Of a DNA stretch of 5,117 nucleotides, positions 1 to 5,117 are shown in pieces. A program made the position numbers and the translations under genes. The DNA lies in assembly GCA_030018555.1 (NCBI GenBank), contig JASEHY010000118.1:1-5117 (forward strand), read 5' to 3'. How positions within the stretch are numbered: position 1 is the stretch's first letter; the number at the start of each line of letters is the position of its first letter. The notes beneath the pieces are model-generated. The model was given only the letters and a program-made list of their open reading frames with translations, searched no databases and was not told where the DNA came from. This DNA is from Planctomycetota bacterium (lineage in GTDB: Bacteria; Planctomycetota; MHYJ01; JACQXL01).

Positions 1-6
1 GACCCT

Positions 7-24
7 CCCCGAATGCTTTCGGGG
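7..24. repeat. GC-rich hairpin downstream of ispH
   Basis: Positions 7-13 (CCCCGAA) pair perfectly with 18-24 (TTCGGGG) around a 4-nt loop (14-17). The hairpin lies about 90 nt beyond the ispH stop on the minus strand. No T-run follows it within the visible bases on either strand, so a classical intrinsic terminator is not supported. A similar CCCCGA/TCGGGG-type stem occurs at 4940-4957 at the other end of the window. Both may therefore belong to a short palindromic repeat family, which is an inference from two loosely similar copies. Confidence 0.45.
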
Positions 25-33
25 TGGACGACC

Positions 34-65
34 CTTCGGATGCAGAGCATCCTCAGGATGCGAAG
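34..65. repeat. Nested, alternative hairpins downstream of ispH
   Basis: The segment GCATCC (47-52) can pair with GGATGC on its left (38-43, loop AGA) or with GGATGC on its right (56-61, loop TCA). The two hairpins are therefore mutually exclusive. The outer CTTCG (34-38) and CGAAG (61-65) extend the right-hand structure. This dense palindromic layout is typical of REP-like intergenic repeats. It could also protect the 3' end of the ispH transcript. No protein-coding frame is evident in positions 1-113. Confidence 0.4.
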
Positions 66-113
66 CAGAACCAGGAACGGGTAAAGGTTGTCCCTACATT
101 GGTTCCAACTGGA

Positions 114-1022
114 CTAACTTATGTGCCTGCCTGCAGCAGGTAGACGTGGTTCAGAAGCAAGTTTTTCTACCACCTCTTTAATAACCCAATCAGGTGTGGA
201 TGTGCCTGTGCATATACCGATAGTGTAATACTGTTTTAGTTTCTTCATCGGCAGTTCATCTGCAGAGGCGACCTGAAATGTAGGTATTTTCATAGAACGT
301 GCCAGAAGGGTTAGATTGGTAGTATTAGCACTTTGTGAGTCCCCGACTACAACCATAGCGGAAACCTGCTTTGCCAAATCCTTGACCGCGGTCTGCCGTC
401 TGGCTGGCGCCTGACAGATAGTATTTAGGACAACGAATTCAATATCAGATGGTATTTTGGTTTTTATAATATTAACAATTTCCTGATAAAGATGGGGCTG
501 AAATGTGCTCTGAGCGAGGATACATATTTTCTTGTTCAACAGATGCAGTTTGTTTTTTAGCAGTTGCTGTGCTTCTTTTATGGAACTTATTACTATTGCA
601 CGGTAGGGATACTTCTTATTATCCGAATAGCCGAGCAGACTGATAACTTCAGCGTGTTTTTTATCACCTGCAATCATTATTTGATAACCCCTATCAGCAT
701 AAGCCTGAGCCATCTTCTGTGACTTTTTTACATGGGGACAGGTAGCATCAACAATATTATATCCGCGGACAGATAGTTTTTTTCTTACGGCGGGTGAAAT
801 GCCGTGGGCGCGAATTACCAATATCGTTGGGAAAGAGACCCGCTTCTTATTGGTAAAAGGTTCTATGCCCTTTATCTTCAGTGTTTCTACAACACTTGCA
901 TTATGGATGAGGGGACCATAAGTATAAACCTTGTATTTGGACTTAGCGTTTTTTAATGCTATATCCAGCGCCCGTTTAACGCCCCAACAAAAACCTGTGT
1001 CTTTTGCTACTTGTAATCTCAT
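114..1022 (-). CDS. ispH: 4-hydroxy-3-methylbut-2-enyl diphosphate reductase (IspH/LytB)
   Basis: IspH catalyses the last step of the MEP pathway, reducing HMBPP to IPP and DMAPP at a cytoplasmic [4Fe-4S] cluster. All three cluster cysteines are present: C12 in GFCWGVKRA, C95 in DATCPHV and C203 in NTIC. Substrate residues are H40 (GPLIHN), H73 (RAHG), H123 and catalytic E125 (HAEV, where HPEV is usual), T173 (AQST), S231 and N233, and S275 (TGTSTPD). At 302 residues it is near normal family length, and the start places C12 exactly as in E. coli IspH. The ATG overlaps the stop of the upstream AsmA-like gene (ATGA), and no strong Shine-Dalgarno is seen, so coupled translation is likely. The last about 13 residues (290-302, containing LPAAGRH) are encoded by a GC-rich palindrome and look like an acquired tail rather than part of the fold. 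Product identity is very secure. Confidence 0.98.
   Translation of the reverse strand: MRLQVAKDTGFCWGVKRALDIALKNAKSKYKVYTYGPLIHNASVVETLKIKGIEPFTNKKRVSFPTILVIRAHGISPAVRKKLSVRGYNIVDATCPHVKKSQKMAQAYADRGYQIMIAGDKKHAEVISLLGYSDNKKYPYRAIVISSIKEAQQLLKNKLHLLNKKICILAQSTFQPHLYQEIVNIIKTKIPSDIEFVVLNTICQAPARRQTAVKDLAKQVSAMVVVGDSQSANTTNLTLLARSMKIPTFQVASADELPMKKLKQYYTIGICTGTSTPDWVIKEVVEKLASEPRLPAAGRHIS
117..155. repeat. Palindromic insertion encoding the IspH C-terminal tail
   Basis: CCTGC (126-130) and GCAGG (136-140) form a stem around the loop CTGCA. It extends to 124-130/136-142 with one G-T wobble. The segment is more GC-rich than the gene body. It encodes IspH residues 290-302, beyond the point where the conserved fold normally ends (VVEKLA). 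The pattern resembles short palindromic units that insert at gene ends and are tolerated as tails. The exact borders of the unit cannot be fixed from one copy. Confidence 0.45.
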
Positions 1023-3727
1023 TTGAAGATATCCAGAATAGGTAGCGGTTTTATTTCTGCCTTAGGTTTGCTAAAGGTGCCGCCTACTTTCACGGTATAA
1101 ATTCCGCTCATAAAGAGGTTTTTAATCTTATCCAGAATAGGAATCTTAATATCAAAAAACTGCGTGTCAAATTGTATATCCAATGCGCCATCAGAGAGTT
1201 TCACTTTCCCAGCACCTTTAAGAATAACATTTTTGCTAATGAGAAGCAATCGTCGTATTTGCATTTTACCTTTATCTGTGGTAAATTTTATCTCGCCTTC
1301 ATGGAAAACAGGTTTCTCGGTCAGGGTGAAAAGATCATAGATACTTAAAAATACAGGCACTTCCCAAATTTGGGCATTGATAAGTGATGCCTTGCCCTGC
1401 ATATTTAAGTCATCTAATGTGTTCTTGCCGTTCCAGTTGAGTTCAGCGGACAATTTTCCTGAGATTTCTCTATTCTTTAGAGAATCTATATCTCGCCCCA
1501 ATTCCTTAATATCAATTCCAGCAAACTCTATTTTGCCATAGTGTTCATACTGGAGCGGCGAATCTGCAGACGAGGTATGTAATTGAGAAAGTATAAAGAA
1601 TCCTGATACTGCCCCACTATAAGCATTACCTTTAATATCATAAAAACTGATTCTATCTTTTTCCTGCATAAACTGTGCCGACAAATTGTTAATGGTTTTA
1701 CTTTCTACCTGGACAGAGGAAAATCTACCTGAACCTGCAAGATATCCTGCTGATTTCTTGTCAGCAGGATTTGATGCTGGATTGAATCCTTTAATTATTA
1801 GAACACCTCTAATACTCCTGATGTCAATCCCGCTATGCAAAGCACAATCTAACAGTTTAATTTCCCCTCCATATCTTATGCCGGGGGTATGTATATCGGT
1901 ATCCTGATTAGTTATTTTTAATGAAACATCAGCGAGTCCGGATGGTTTAATTTGTTCAAGGAACTCTCTCAGAAAAGAAGGCAATAAAACATAAAGTTCA
2001 TTGTGGTTCAAAATCAGACTGGAGACCTTTAAATTCAGGGAGGTCTGTGGGATTGAAACCGAATCTATGGCGGAAGATGAAATATTTCCATTGAGTTCAA
2101 AAGAAGTATTTTGATAAGAGCCGGATAGATTCTGCAGAGAGATATAATGATTTTGAGAGAGAGAATGTTGGTTGTGATATTCAATCTGTCCTTTAATTTT
2201 AGAAAGAGGCAGGAATGATGGTCCAACTTTTATCGCAATATCATTAAGTTGGACAAGTGACCTGACGCGAATAATCTGGTTTGCTTTGTCCTTCTGTAGA
2301 TTTACATTAATGGCAACCTGTCCTTCCGGCTGCGTCTTACTCCAGAAGTCATCGGCATCACCAAAGACTTTCTTGAATGCATCTCTTAAAGCATAATCGT
2401 TAGTTTCAATATTCCGTGCATCAATATCAATAGATAAGGTTTGAATTTCGTTACCATCAGGTATGGAGAGTTCTCCATTTACTTTTACTTCGCCTTTATT
2501 ATGAGAAGTCCTTATTGATTTAAGTTTAATAATATGGTCAAGAATTTCTATTTCACCTGTAATATCTGATAAAGGAAGAGGAAAAGATGATGGCTTAAGT
2601 TTAATTCCGTCACAATAGATTTTAGTATGATAGTGTATTTTTTCTCTCTCTCCCCTATTTTTAGAAATAAAGACTTCACTATGGCAGTTCCCCTGGGGAG
2701 ATATCTCGTGCCAGATGCTGTTAAATTGTTTGGGGAGAGCATCGTATAACTTATTATCAAGAGGCATATTCTGTATTTTTAACATTAAATCAATTCCGCC
2801 AGATATCTCGTAGCCGTCAATGTAGCCGTTGGCAATCACTGTCATTGGACCTGATTTACCCTTTAGGTTTCTAAGAGAAGCACCGTTTAATGTGAATTCA
2901 ATTTTTCCTTCTATTTGAGAGAGGGCATAAGGGAATTGCATAAAAGTCATCTTATTATTAATACAATTCATTGTTACTGTAATATCTGCTGGTTTATTTC
3001 TTTCTAATTTAAGGGATATATTAACATCTACTTTTCCTTCTGGTTGATATCCTTGCCATATCTCGTAATATTCTCTGCTTAAGAGTTCTGAAAAAGGTGC
3101 TCCAATATCAGTGTTTTGAGAAACAAAGTTAATGCTGGTATTAAGTGATTCCGTATCAATTTCACCAGTTATTTTCCAACGCCCTAACCCAGTAGAATTA
3201 AAAGCACCCTCTATTAGATACCGTTTCTCAATGAAAGGGTAGAGATTAATGTTTGTGCCTGTTAGATTTAAGGTAACTTTTTCCTTAAATATTTTGTTGT
3301 CTGCAATGGTTATAGATGCATTTTTCAAGACTATCGTGGGTGAATGTGAGCCATGACTGCTCAATCTAAGGGAAGGAAATTGCCGATTAATTATAGATAT
3401 TTCCGGATTATAAAGAACGATTTTATTTATGACTACTTGCCCCTTAATTAACTTCGTCTGGTCATAAATTATTCTTATTGTGTTCACCCTTAAGAAATCA
3501 TAGTTTCTATCTTTAAGGGGCAGGGTAATATTTGTAACTTTTACTCCCCGCCAGAGATTAAAAACAATCTCTCCAACGGAAATTTTCTCGCCGAAGATTT
3601 CATACAGGGTTGCCTCAACTCTCTCCTTTGTCACAAGAGAAGCAGAAATTATTCTAACATTAATAACGAGAAGAATTAAAATGAAGACAACAATAAGAAA
3701 AAAGGTAGTGAATGTCCGATATTTCAT
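1019..3727 (-). CDS. Large AsmA/YhdP-like membrane-anchored protein
   Basis: This 902-residue protein has a single N-terminal hydrophobic helix (about 8-30) after a short basic start, which suggests an inner-membrane anchor with the rest in the periplasm. Residues 36-114 match the AsmA-type N-terminal pattern (short helix, 'GEKISVGEIVFNLWRGVKVTNI', then strands ending 'VLYNPEISI'). Residues 212-650 hold four degenerate modules, each starting with an aromatic-rich helix and a P-x-G turn (P229, P344, P467, P595). Residues about 665-890 resemble the AsmA-like C-terminal domain, including 'INAQIWEVPVFLSIYDLF' and a closing 'VGGTFSKPKAEIKPLPIL'. Known AsmA-superfamily proteins (TamB, YhdP, YdbH) form long beta-grooves that move phospholipids between membranes. 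A similar role here is inferred from architecture. The stop overlaps the ispH start by 4 bases. The ATG at 3727 is the only plausible start, but it lacks a Shine-Dalgarno and follows a CACCTCCT motif. A tRNA gene lies 29 nt upstream on the same strand. Confidence 0.85.
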   Translation of the reverse strand: MKYRTFTTFFLIVVFILILLVINVRIISASLVTKERVEATLYEIFGEKISVGEIVFNLWRGVKVTNITLPLKDRNYDFLRVNTIRIIYDQTKLIKGQVVINKIVLYNPEISIINRQFPSLRLSSHGSHSPTIVLKNASITIADNKIFKEKVTLNLTGTNINLYPFIEKRYLIEGAFNSTGLGRWKITGEIDTESLNTSINFVSQNTDIGAPFSELLSREYYEIWQGYQPEGKVDVNISLKLERNKPADITVTMNCINNKMTFMQFPYALSQIEGKIEFTLNGASLRNLKGKSGPMTVIANGYIDGYEISGGIDLMLKIQNMPLDNKLYDALPKQFNSIWHEISPQGNCHSEVFISKNRGEREKIHYHTKIYCDGIKLKPSSFPLPLSDITGEIEILDHIIKLKSIRTSHNKGEVKVNGELSIPDGNEIQTLSIDIDARNIETNDYALRDAFKKVFGDADDFWSKTQPEGQVAINVNLQKDKANQIIRVRSLVQLNDIAIKVGPSFLPLSKIKGQIEYHNQHSLSQNHYISLQNLSGSYQNTSFELNGNISSSAIDSVSIPQTSLNLKVSSLILNHNELYVLLPSFLREFLEQIKPSGLADVSLKITNQDTDIHTPGIRYGGEIKLLDCALHSGIDIRSIRGVLIIKGFNPASNPADKKSAGYLAGSGRFSSVQVESKTINNLSAQFMQEKDRISFYDIKGNAYSGAVSGFFILSQLHTSSADSPLQYEHYGKIEFAGIDIKELGRDIDSLKNREISGKLSAELNWNGKNTLDDLNMQGKASLINAQIWEVPVFLSIYDLFTLTEKPVFHEGEIKFTTDKGKMQIRRLLLISKNVILKGAGKVKLSDGALDIQFDTQFFDIKIPILDKIKNLFMSGIYTVKVGGTFSKPKAEIKPLPILDIFK

Positions 3728-3734
3728 TATATAT

Positions 3735-3742
3735 AGGAGGTG
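3735..3742 (-). promoter_or_regulatory. Anti-Shine-Dalgarno-like motif before the AsmA-like start
   Basis: Read on the minus strand, the leader between the tRNA and the AsmA-like ATG contains CACCTCCT, followed by TATATATA and the ATG. This matches the 16S rRNA 3' tail itself and not its complement, so it cannot act as a ribosome binding site. The complementary strand reads AGGAGGTG, but no start codon follows at a useful distance on the plus strand. The observation is direct. Any regulatory role, such as pairing with a Shine-Dalgarno elsewhere in the mRNA, is speculative. Confidence 0.25.
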
Positions 3743-3756
3743 GCAAAAGTATTAAA

Positions 3757-3828
3757 CTACCCGGCCTGGATTCGAACCAGGAATAAGAGAACCAAAATCT
3801 CTTGTGTTACCAATTACACCACCGGGTA
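3757..3828 (-). tRNA. tRNA-Gln (anticodon UUG)
   Basis: A complete 72-nt cloverleaf folds on the minus strand. The acceptor stem TACCCGG/CCGGGTA is perfect over 7 bp. The D arm is GTGT/ACAC with loop AATTGGTA. The anticodon stem AGAGA/TCTCT encloses the loop TTTTGGT, giving anticodon TTG (UUG), which reads CAA for glutamine. The variable loop is TATT. The T arm is CCTGG/CCAGG with loop TTCGAAT. The weak U1-A72 pair and discriminator G73 are typical glutamine-tRNA identity features. CCA is not encoded (GTTT follows the acceptor stem), so it must be added after transcription. Only 29 nt separate it from the AsmA-like start on the same strand, so a shared transcript is possible. Confidence 0.95.
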
Positions 3829-3837
3829 ATCAAGAAA

Positions 3838-3850
3838 ATCCCACTGGGAT
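3838..3850. repeat. 13-bp perfect palindrome next to the tRNA 5' end
   Basis: ATCCCA (3838-3843), a central C, and TGGGAT (3845-3850) form a perfect inverted repeat 9 nt upstream of the tRNA on its own strand. On the minus strand it is followed by TTTTCTT, giving a weak terminator-like look, though the real stem would be only about 5 bp. It may also be an operator-like dyad or the edge of the adjacent repeat element. None of these options can be settled from the sequence. Confidence 0.3.
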
Positions 3851-3851
3851 A

Positions 3852-3951
3852 ACACACCCCTACCCCTCTCAAGAGGGGATTTCCCCAAAAGTCCCCTCTA
3901 AAAAGACGGTGGCTACCCACCGCCCGTAGGGGGCGGGATTTAAGGGTGTGT
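3852..3951. repeat. 100-bp MITE/REP-like structured palindromic element
   Basis: The ends are inverted: ACACACCC (3852-3859) against GGGTGTGT (3944-3951), with 10 of 12 bases matching if extended one base outward and three inward. Inside are several perfect stems: CCCCTCT/AGAGGGG (3863-3869/3872-3878), AGAGGGGA/TCCCCTCT (3872-3879/3892-3899), GGGGA/TCCCC (3875-3879/3882-3886), CGGTGG/CCACCG (3907-3912/3917-3922) and CCGCCC/GGGCGG (3920-3925/3931-3936). Some share a strand and are mutually exclusive. It is much richer in GC than its surroundings and has no coding potential. It sits between divergent genes, so it is not a terminator for either. A non-autonomous mobile palindrome is the likeliest explanation, but only one copy is visible here. 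Confidence 0.55.
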
Positions 3952-4036
3952 ATTTTATACTTTCTTTATACTGCAGAAAATATAAGACTACTTTTTTGTG
4001 GTAAGACTGTCAATAAAAATTATAGACTCAATCCCT
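3952..4036. promoter_or_regulatory. AT-rich divergent promoter region
   Basis: This AT-rich segment separates the palindromic element from the deacetylase start. On the plus strand TATAAG (3981-3986) could be a -10 box for the deacetylase. On the minus strand TATAAA-type boxes could serve the tRNA-AsmA-ispH direction. No good TTGACA-like -35 box is found at proper spacing for either, so a specific promoter cannot be named. If the minus-strand promoter lies here, the whole 100-bp structured element would be transcribed as leader to the tRNA. Confidence 0.25.
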
Positions 4037-4870
4037 ATGCTAAAGAAATTTTTGTTATATCTCTCTATCTTCCTGGCATTCTGTAGCGTAATATTGCCCT
4101 TTTTTAGTTGTGAGAAACCAACTAACCATAAGAATTCAGTTATTGTCTTAGATACCAATCTCAGCAAAAATCTACCAGAATGGTTTAGCCACCCAGATAA
4201 TATCGCTAATTTTGTAGTTTTGACATTTGACGATGGGCCATATCGTAAGGTTAATAACAACGACAAAATAGACCACACCGGCATAATTCTTGATATTCTT
4301 AAAAAAGAGAATATCAAAGCCACCTTTTTTATTCTCGGGATTCAATTAGATACCAATGTTGTCAAAAAAGGAGAGACCTACAATAAATATTGTCTCTGGA
4401 TTGAAAGAATGTTTAAGGAAAGGCATATTGTAGGAATTCACGACCGTAACCACATCCCATATTATAAGCAAAGCAAAAACGAGTTGGAAAAGTCGTTTGA
4501 ATATACTAAAGAAGTTGTCAGAAACATCTCTGGTCAGGAATTTTCTAAATATGTTCGTTCCCCGGGCGGTTTTATCAGCAAACAAGTAGCAGATTATCTA
4601 TCTCAGCAGGGTTACAGGCATACCTTCTGGCATATAAATTCTGAACCACTACCGCACTTGAACCCGAAACAAATCCTGGACAATATAATAGAAGAAATAA
4701 AAAAGGGGAAACGAGGCATAATCCTGATGCACGACAGAACTGCCTCGGAGTATTTAGAAGCCCTTATCGGCTTTCTTAAAGCAAATAAAATAGAGATTGT
4801 CAGTTTAGAAGAATGGGAAAAAAGATACGGATTGCCTGATACACCCTATGTCGCTCATCAAGGAAAATAA
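4037..4870 (+). CDS. Polysaccharide deacetylase (NodB domain), probable lipoprotein
   Basis: This is a 277-residue protein of the carbohydrate esterase 4/NodB family, metal-dependent enzymes that remove acetyl groups from N-acetylated glycans such as peptidoglycan, chitin-like or exopolysaccharides. The core motifs are present: TFDDGP (63-68; D65 base, D66 metal), H135-x-x-x-H139 as metal ligands, RSPGG (174-178), W198-H-I-N201 and LMHD with H232. Position 201 is N where family members often have D. There are insertions after motif 1 (about 69-80) and before motif 2 (about 102-120). The N-terminus has MLKK, a hydrophobic stretch (5-22) and FFSC, giving a possible lipidated C25, though F at -3 is atypical for a lipobox. 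The ATG at 4037 is chosen because it gives a normal signal peptide. An in-frame GTG at 3998 would add 13 residues ahead of it. Neither start has a clear Shine-Dalgarno. The gene stands alone, divergent from the tRNA cluster. The exact substrate is unknown. Confidence 0.9.
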   Translation: MLKKFLLYLSIFLAFCSVILPFFSCEKPTNHKNSVIVLDTNLSKNLPEWFSHPDNIANFVVLTFDDGPYRKVNNNDKIDHTGIILDILKKENIKATFFILGIQLDTNVVKKGETYNKYCLWIERMFKERHIVGIHDRNHIPYYKQSKNELEKSFEYTKEVVRNISGQEFSKYVRSPGGFISKQVADYLSQQGYRHTFWHINSEPLPHLNPKQILDNIIEEIKKGKRGIILMHDRTASEYLEALIGFLKANKIEIVSLEEWEKRYGLPDTPYVAHQGK

Positions 4871-4885
4871 GGAGCTATAAAAATA

Positions 4886-4900
4886 ACCTTCAGCGAAGGT
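4886..4900. repeat. Small hairpin after the deacetylase gene
   Basis: ACCTTC (4886-4891) pairs with GAAGGT (4895-4900) around a 3-nt loop, 15 nt after the deacetylase stop. No T-run follows, so termination here alone is unlikely. It is the first of three consecutive hairpins. Confidence 0.35.
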
Positions 4901-4906
4901 GGTAAT

Positions 4907-4923
4907 ATCCGCCAGAGGCGGAT
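4907..4923. repeat. Second hairpin after the deacetylase gene
   Basis: ATCCGCC (4907-4913) pairs perfectly with GGCGGAT (4917-4923) around the loop AGA. This GC-rich CCGCC-AGA-GGCGG unit is a style of short palindrome often interspersed in environmental bacterial genomes. That comparison is from general familiarity and not a search. Confidence 0.4.
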
Positions 4924-4925
4924 TA

Positions 4926-4970
4926 ACTGGCTGTAACTCCCCCGATATTCATCGGGGTCTAACAGCCAGT
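4926..4970. terminator. Long interrupted hairpin, possible bidirectional terminator or repeat
   Basis: The outer stem ACTGGCTGT (4926-4934) pairs perfectly with ACAGCCAGT (4962-4970). After an internal loop, CCCCGAT (4940-4946) pairs with ATCGGGG (4951-4957) around ATTC. This is the strongest structure downstream of the deacetylase, 55 nt past its stop. No T-tract follows on the plus strand (AAATATGGG), and the minus strand continues TTAATCCGCC. A rho-independent mechanism is thus not clearly supported, and the element may be an interspersed repeat. The inner stem resembles the hairpin at 7-24. Confidence 0.4.
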
Positions 4971-5117
4971 AAATATGGGTAAAAAACCCTCAATATCTCT
5001 TAAAACCCCGATTTTACCCCTCTGAAGCACGACATTTTGCATAACCATAATAATATCAATAGGTTGGACGAAGAAGGGATGGCGCGAAAGGGTATTATTC
5101 TTTCTTTTCCTTTTTAT
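4959..5117 (-). CDS. Possible C-terminal fragment of a convergent gene
   Basis: One minus-strand frame is open from the right edge of the window to a TAG at 4959-4961, giving 52 residues without a start needed. It begins IKRKRKNNTLSRHPFF, continues through PIDIIMVMQNVVL and ends FLPIFTGC. I recognise no family, and the frame is short enough to be open by chance. Its stop lies inside the long hairpin (4926-4970), so the last residues would be encoded by that palindrome. A convergent gene ending here would fit the hairpin acting as a shared terminator. It could equally be plain intergenic sequence. Confidence 0.15.
   Translation of the reverse strand: MKRKRKNNTLSRHPFFVQPIDIIMVMQNVVLQRGKIGVLRDIEGFLPIFTGC

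Noticed and set aside
1686..1907. 73-residue plus-strand reading frame
   Set aside because: It lies antisense inside the AsmA-like gene, has no recognisable motif and reads as low-complexity shadow sequence.
2548..2760. 70-residue minus-strand reading frame
   Set aside because: It is an alternative frame within the AsmA-like gene, with no family resemblance.
3735..3742. AGGAGGTG on the plus strand as a ribosome binding site
   Set aside because: No start codon with an open frame follows at a usable distance, and the tRNA gene occupies the sequence just beyond.
3852..3951. CRISPR-like or riboswitch interpretation of the structured element
   Set aside because: There are no regularly spaced direct repeats, and I see no conserved riboswitch core. 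The inverted ends fit a palindromic repeat better.
3988..4323. 111-residue minus-strand reading frame
   Set aside because: It is antisense to the 5' part of the deacetylase, whose NodB motifs clearly identify the true frame.
4346..4585. 79-residue minus-strand reading frame
   Set aside because: It is antisense to the deacetylase core and has no supporting start signal or motif.
4977..4989. GGGT/ACCC mini-hairpin with an A-run as a terminator
   Set aside because: The stem is only 4 bp and the A-run forms the loop, so it is too weak to call.

Overview
The window is about 5.1 kb of moderately AT-rich bacterial DNA. The envelope-type proteins point to a Gram-negative (diderm) organism: a large AsmA/YhdP-like inner-membrane-anchored protein and a probable lipoprotein polysaccharide deacetylase. 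Isoprenoid synthesis by the MEP pathway is shown by IspH. The style fits an uncultivated, environmental lineage, possibly of the Planctomycetota/Omnitrophota kind: an AsmA-like protein with a degenerate repeated core, a 'GFCWGV' IspH, and GC-rich palindromic units scattered between genes and into one gene end. That placement is an impression and not a demonstrated assignment.

Most of the window (positions 114-3828) is a minus-strand cluster. Read in its own direction it runs tRNA-Gln(UUG), a 29-nt spacer, the 902-residue AsmA-like protein, then ispH. The AsmA-like stop and the ispH start overlap as ATGA, so the two are almost certainly co-transcribed and translationally coupled. Downstream of ispH (positions 1-113) there are compact GC-rich hairpins but no convincing U-tract terminator.

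The stretch between the tRNA and the divergent plus-strand gene (3829-4036) holds a 100-bp element with inverted ends and several internal, partly mutually exclusive hairpins (3852-3951). It looks like a MITE- or REP-type palindromic repeat. An AT-rich segment follows it and probably carries promoters for one or both directions.

The plus-strand gene (4037-4870) encodes a NodB-type polysaccharide deacetylase with a signal peptide and a possible lipidated cysteine. After it comes a row of three hairpins (4886-4970). A minus-strand reading frame that is open to the right edge ends inside the last hairpin and could be the C-terminus of a convergent gene, but support is weak.

The genes do not form one obvious pathway. 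IspH supplies isoprenoid precursors (including undecaprenyl carrier lipid), the AsmA-like protein probably helps lipid transport or outer-membrane homeostasis, and the deacetylase modifies a cell-surface or peptidoglycan polysaccharide, so envelope biogenesis is the loose common theme. I see no strong evidence for a new multi-gene system. The best second looks are the fourfold repeat inside the AsmA-like protein, the palindrome-derived tail of IspH, the structured element before the tRNA, and the anti-Shine-Dalgarno-like motif just upstream of the AsmA-like start codon.
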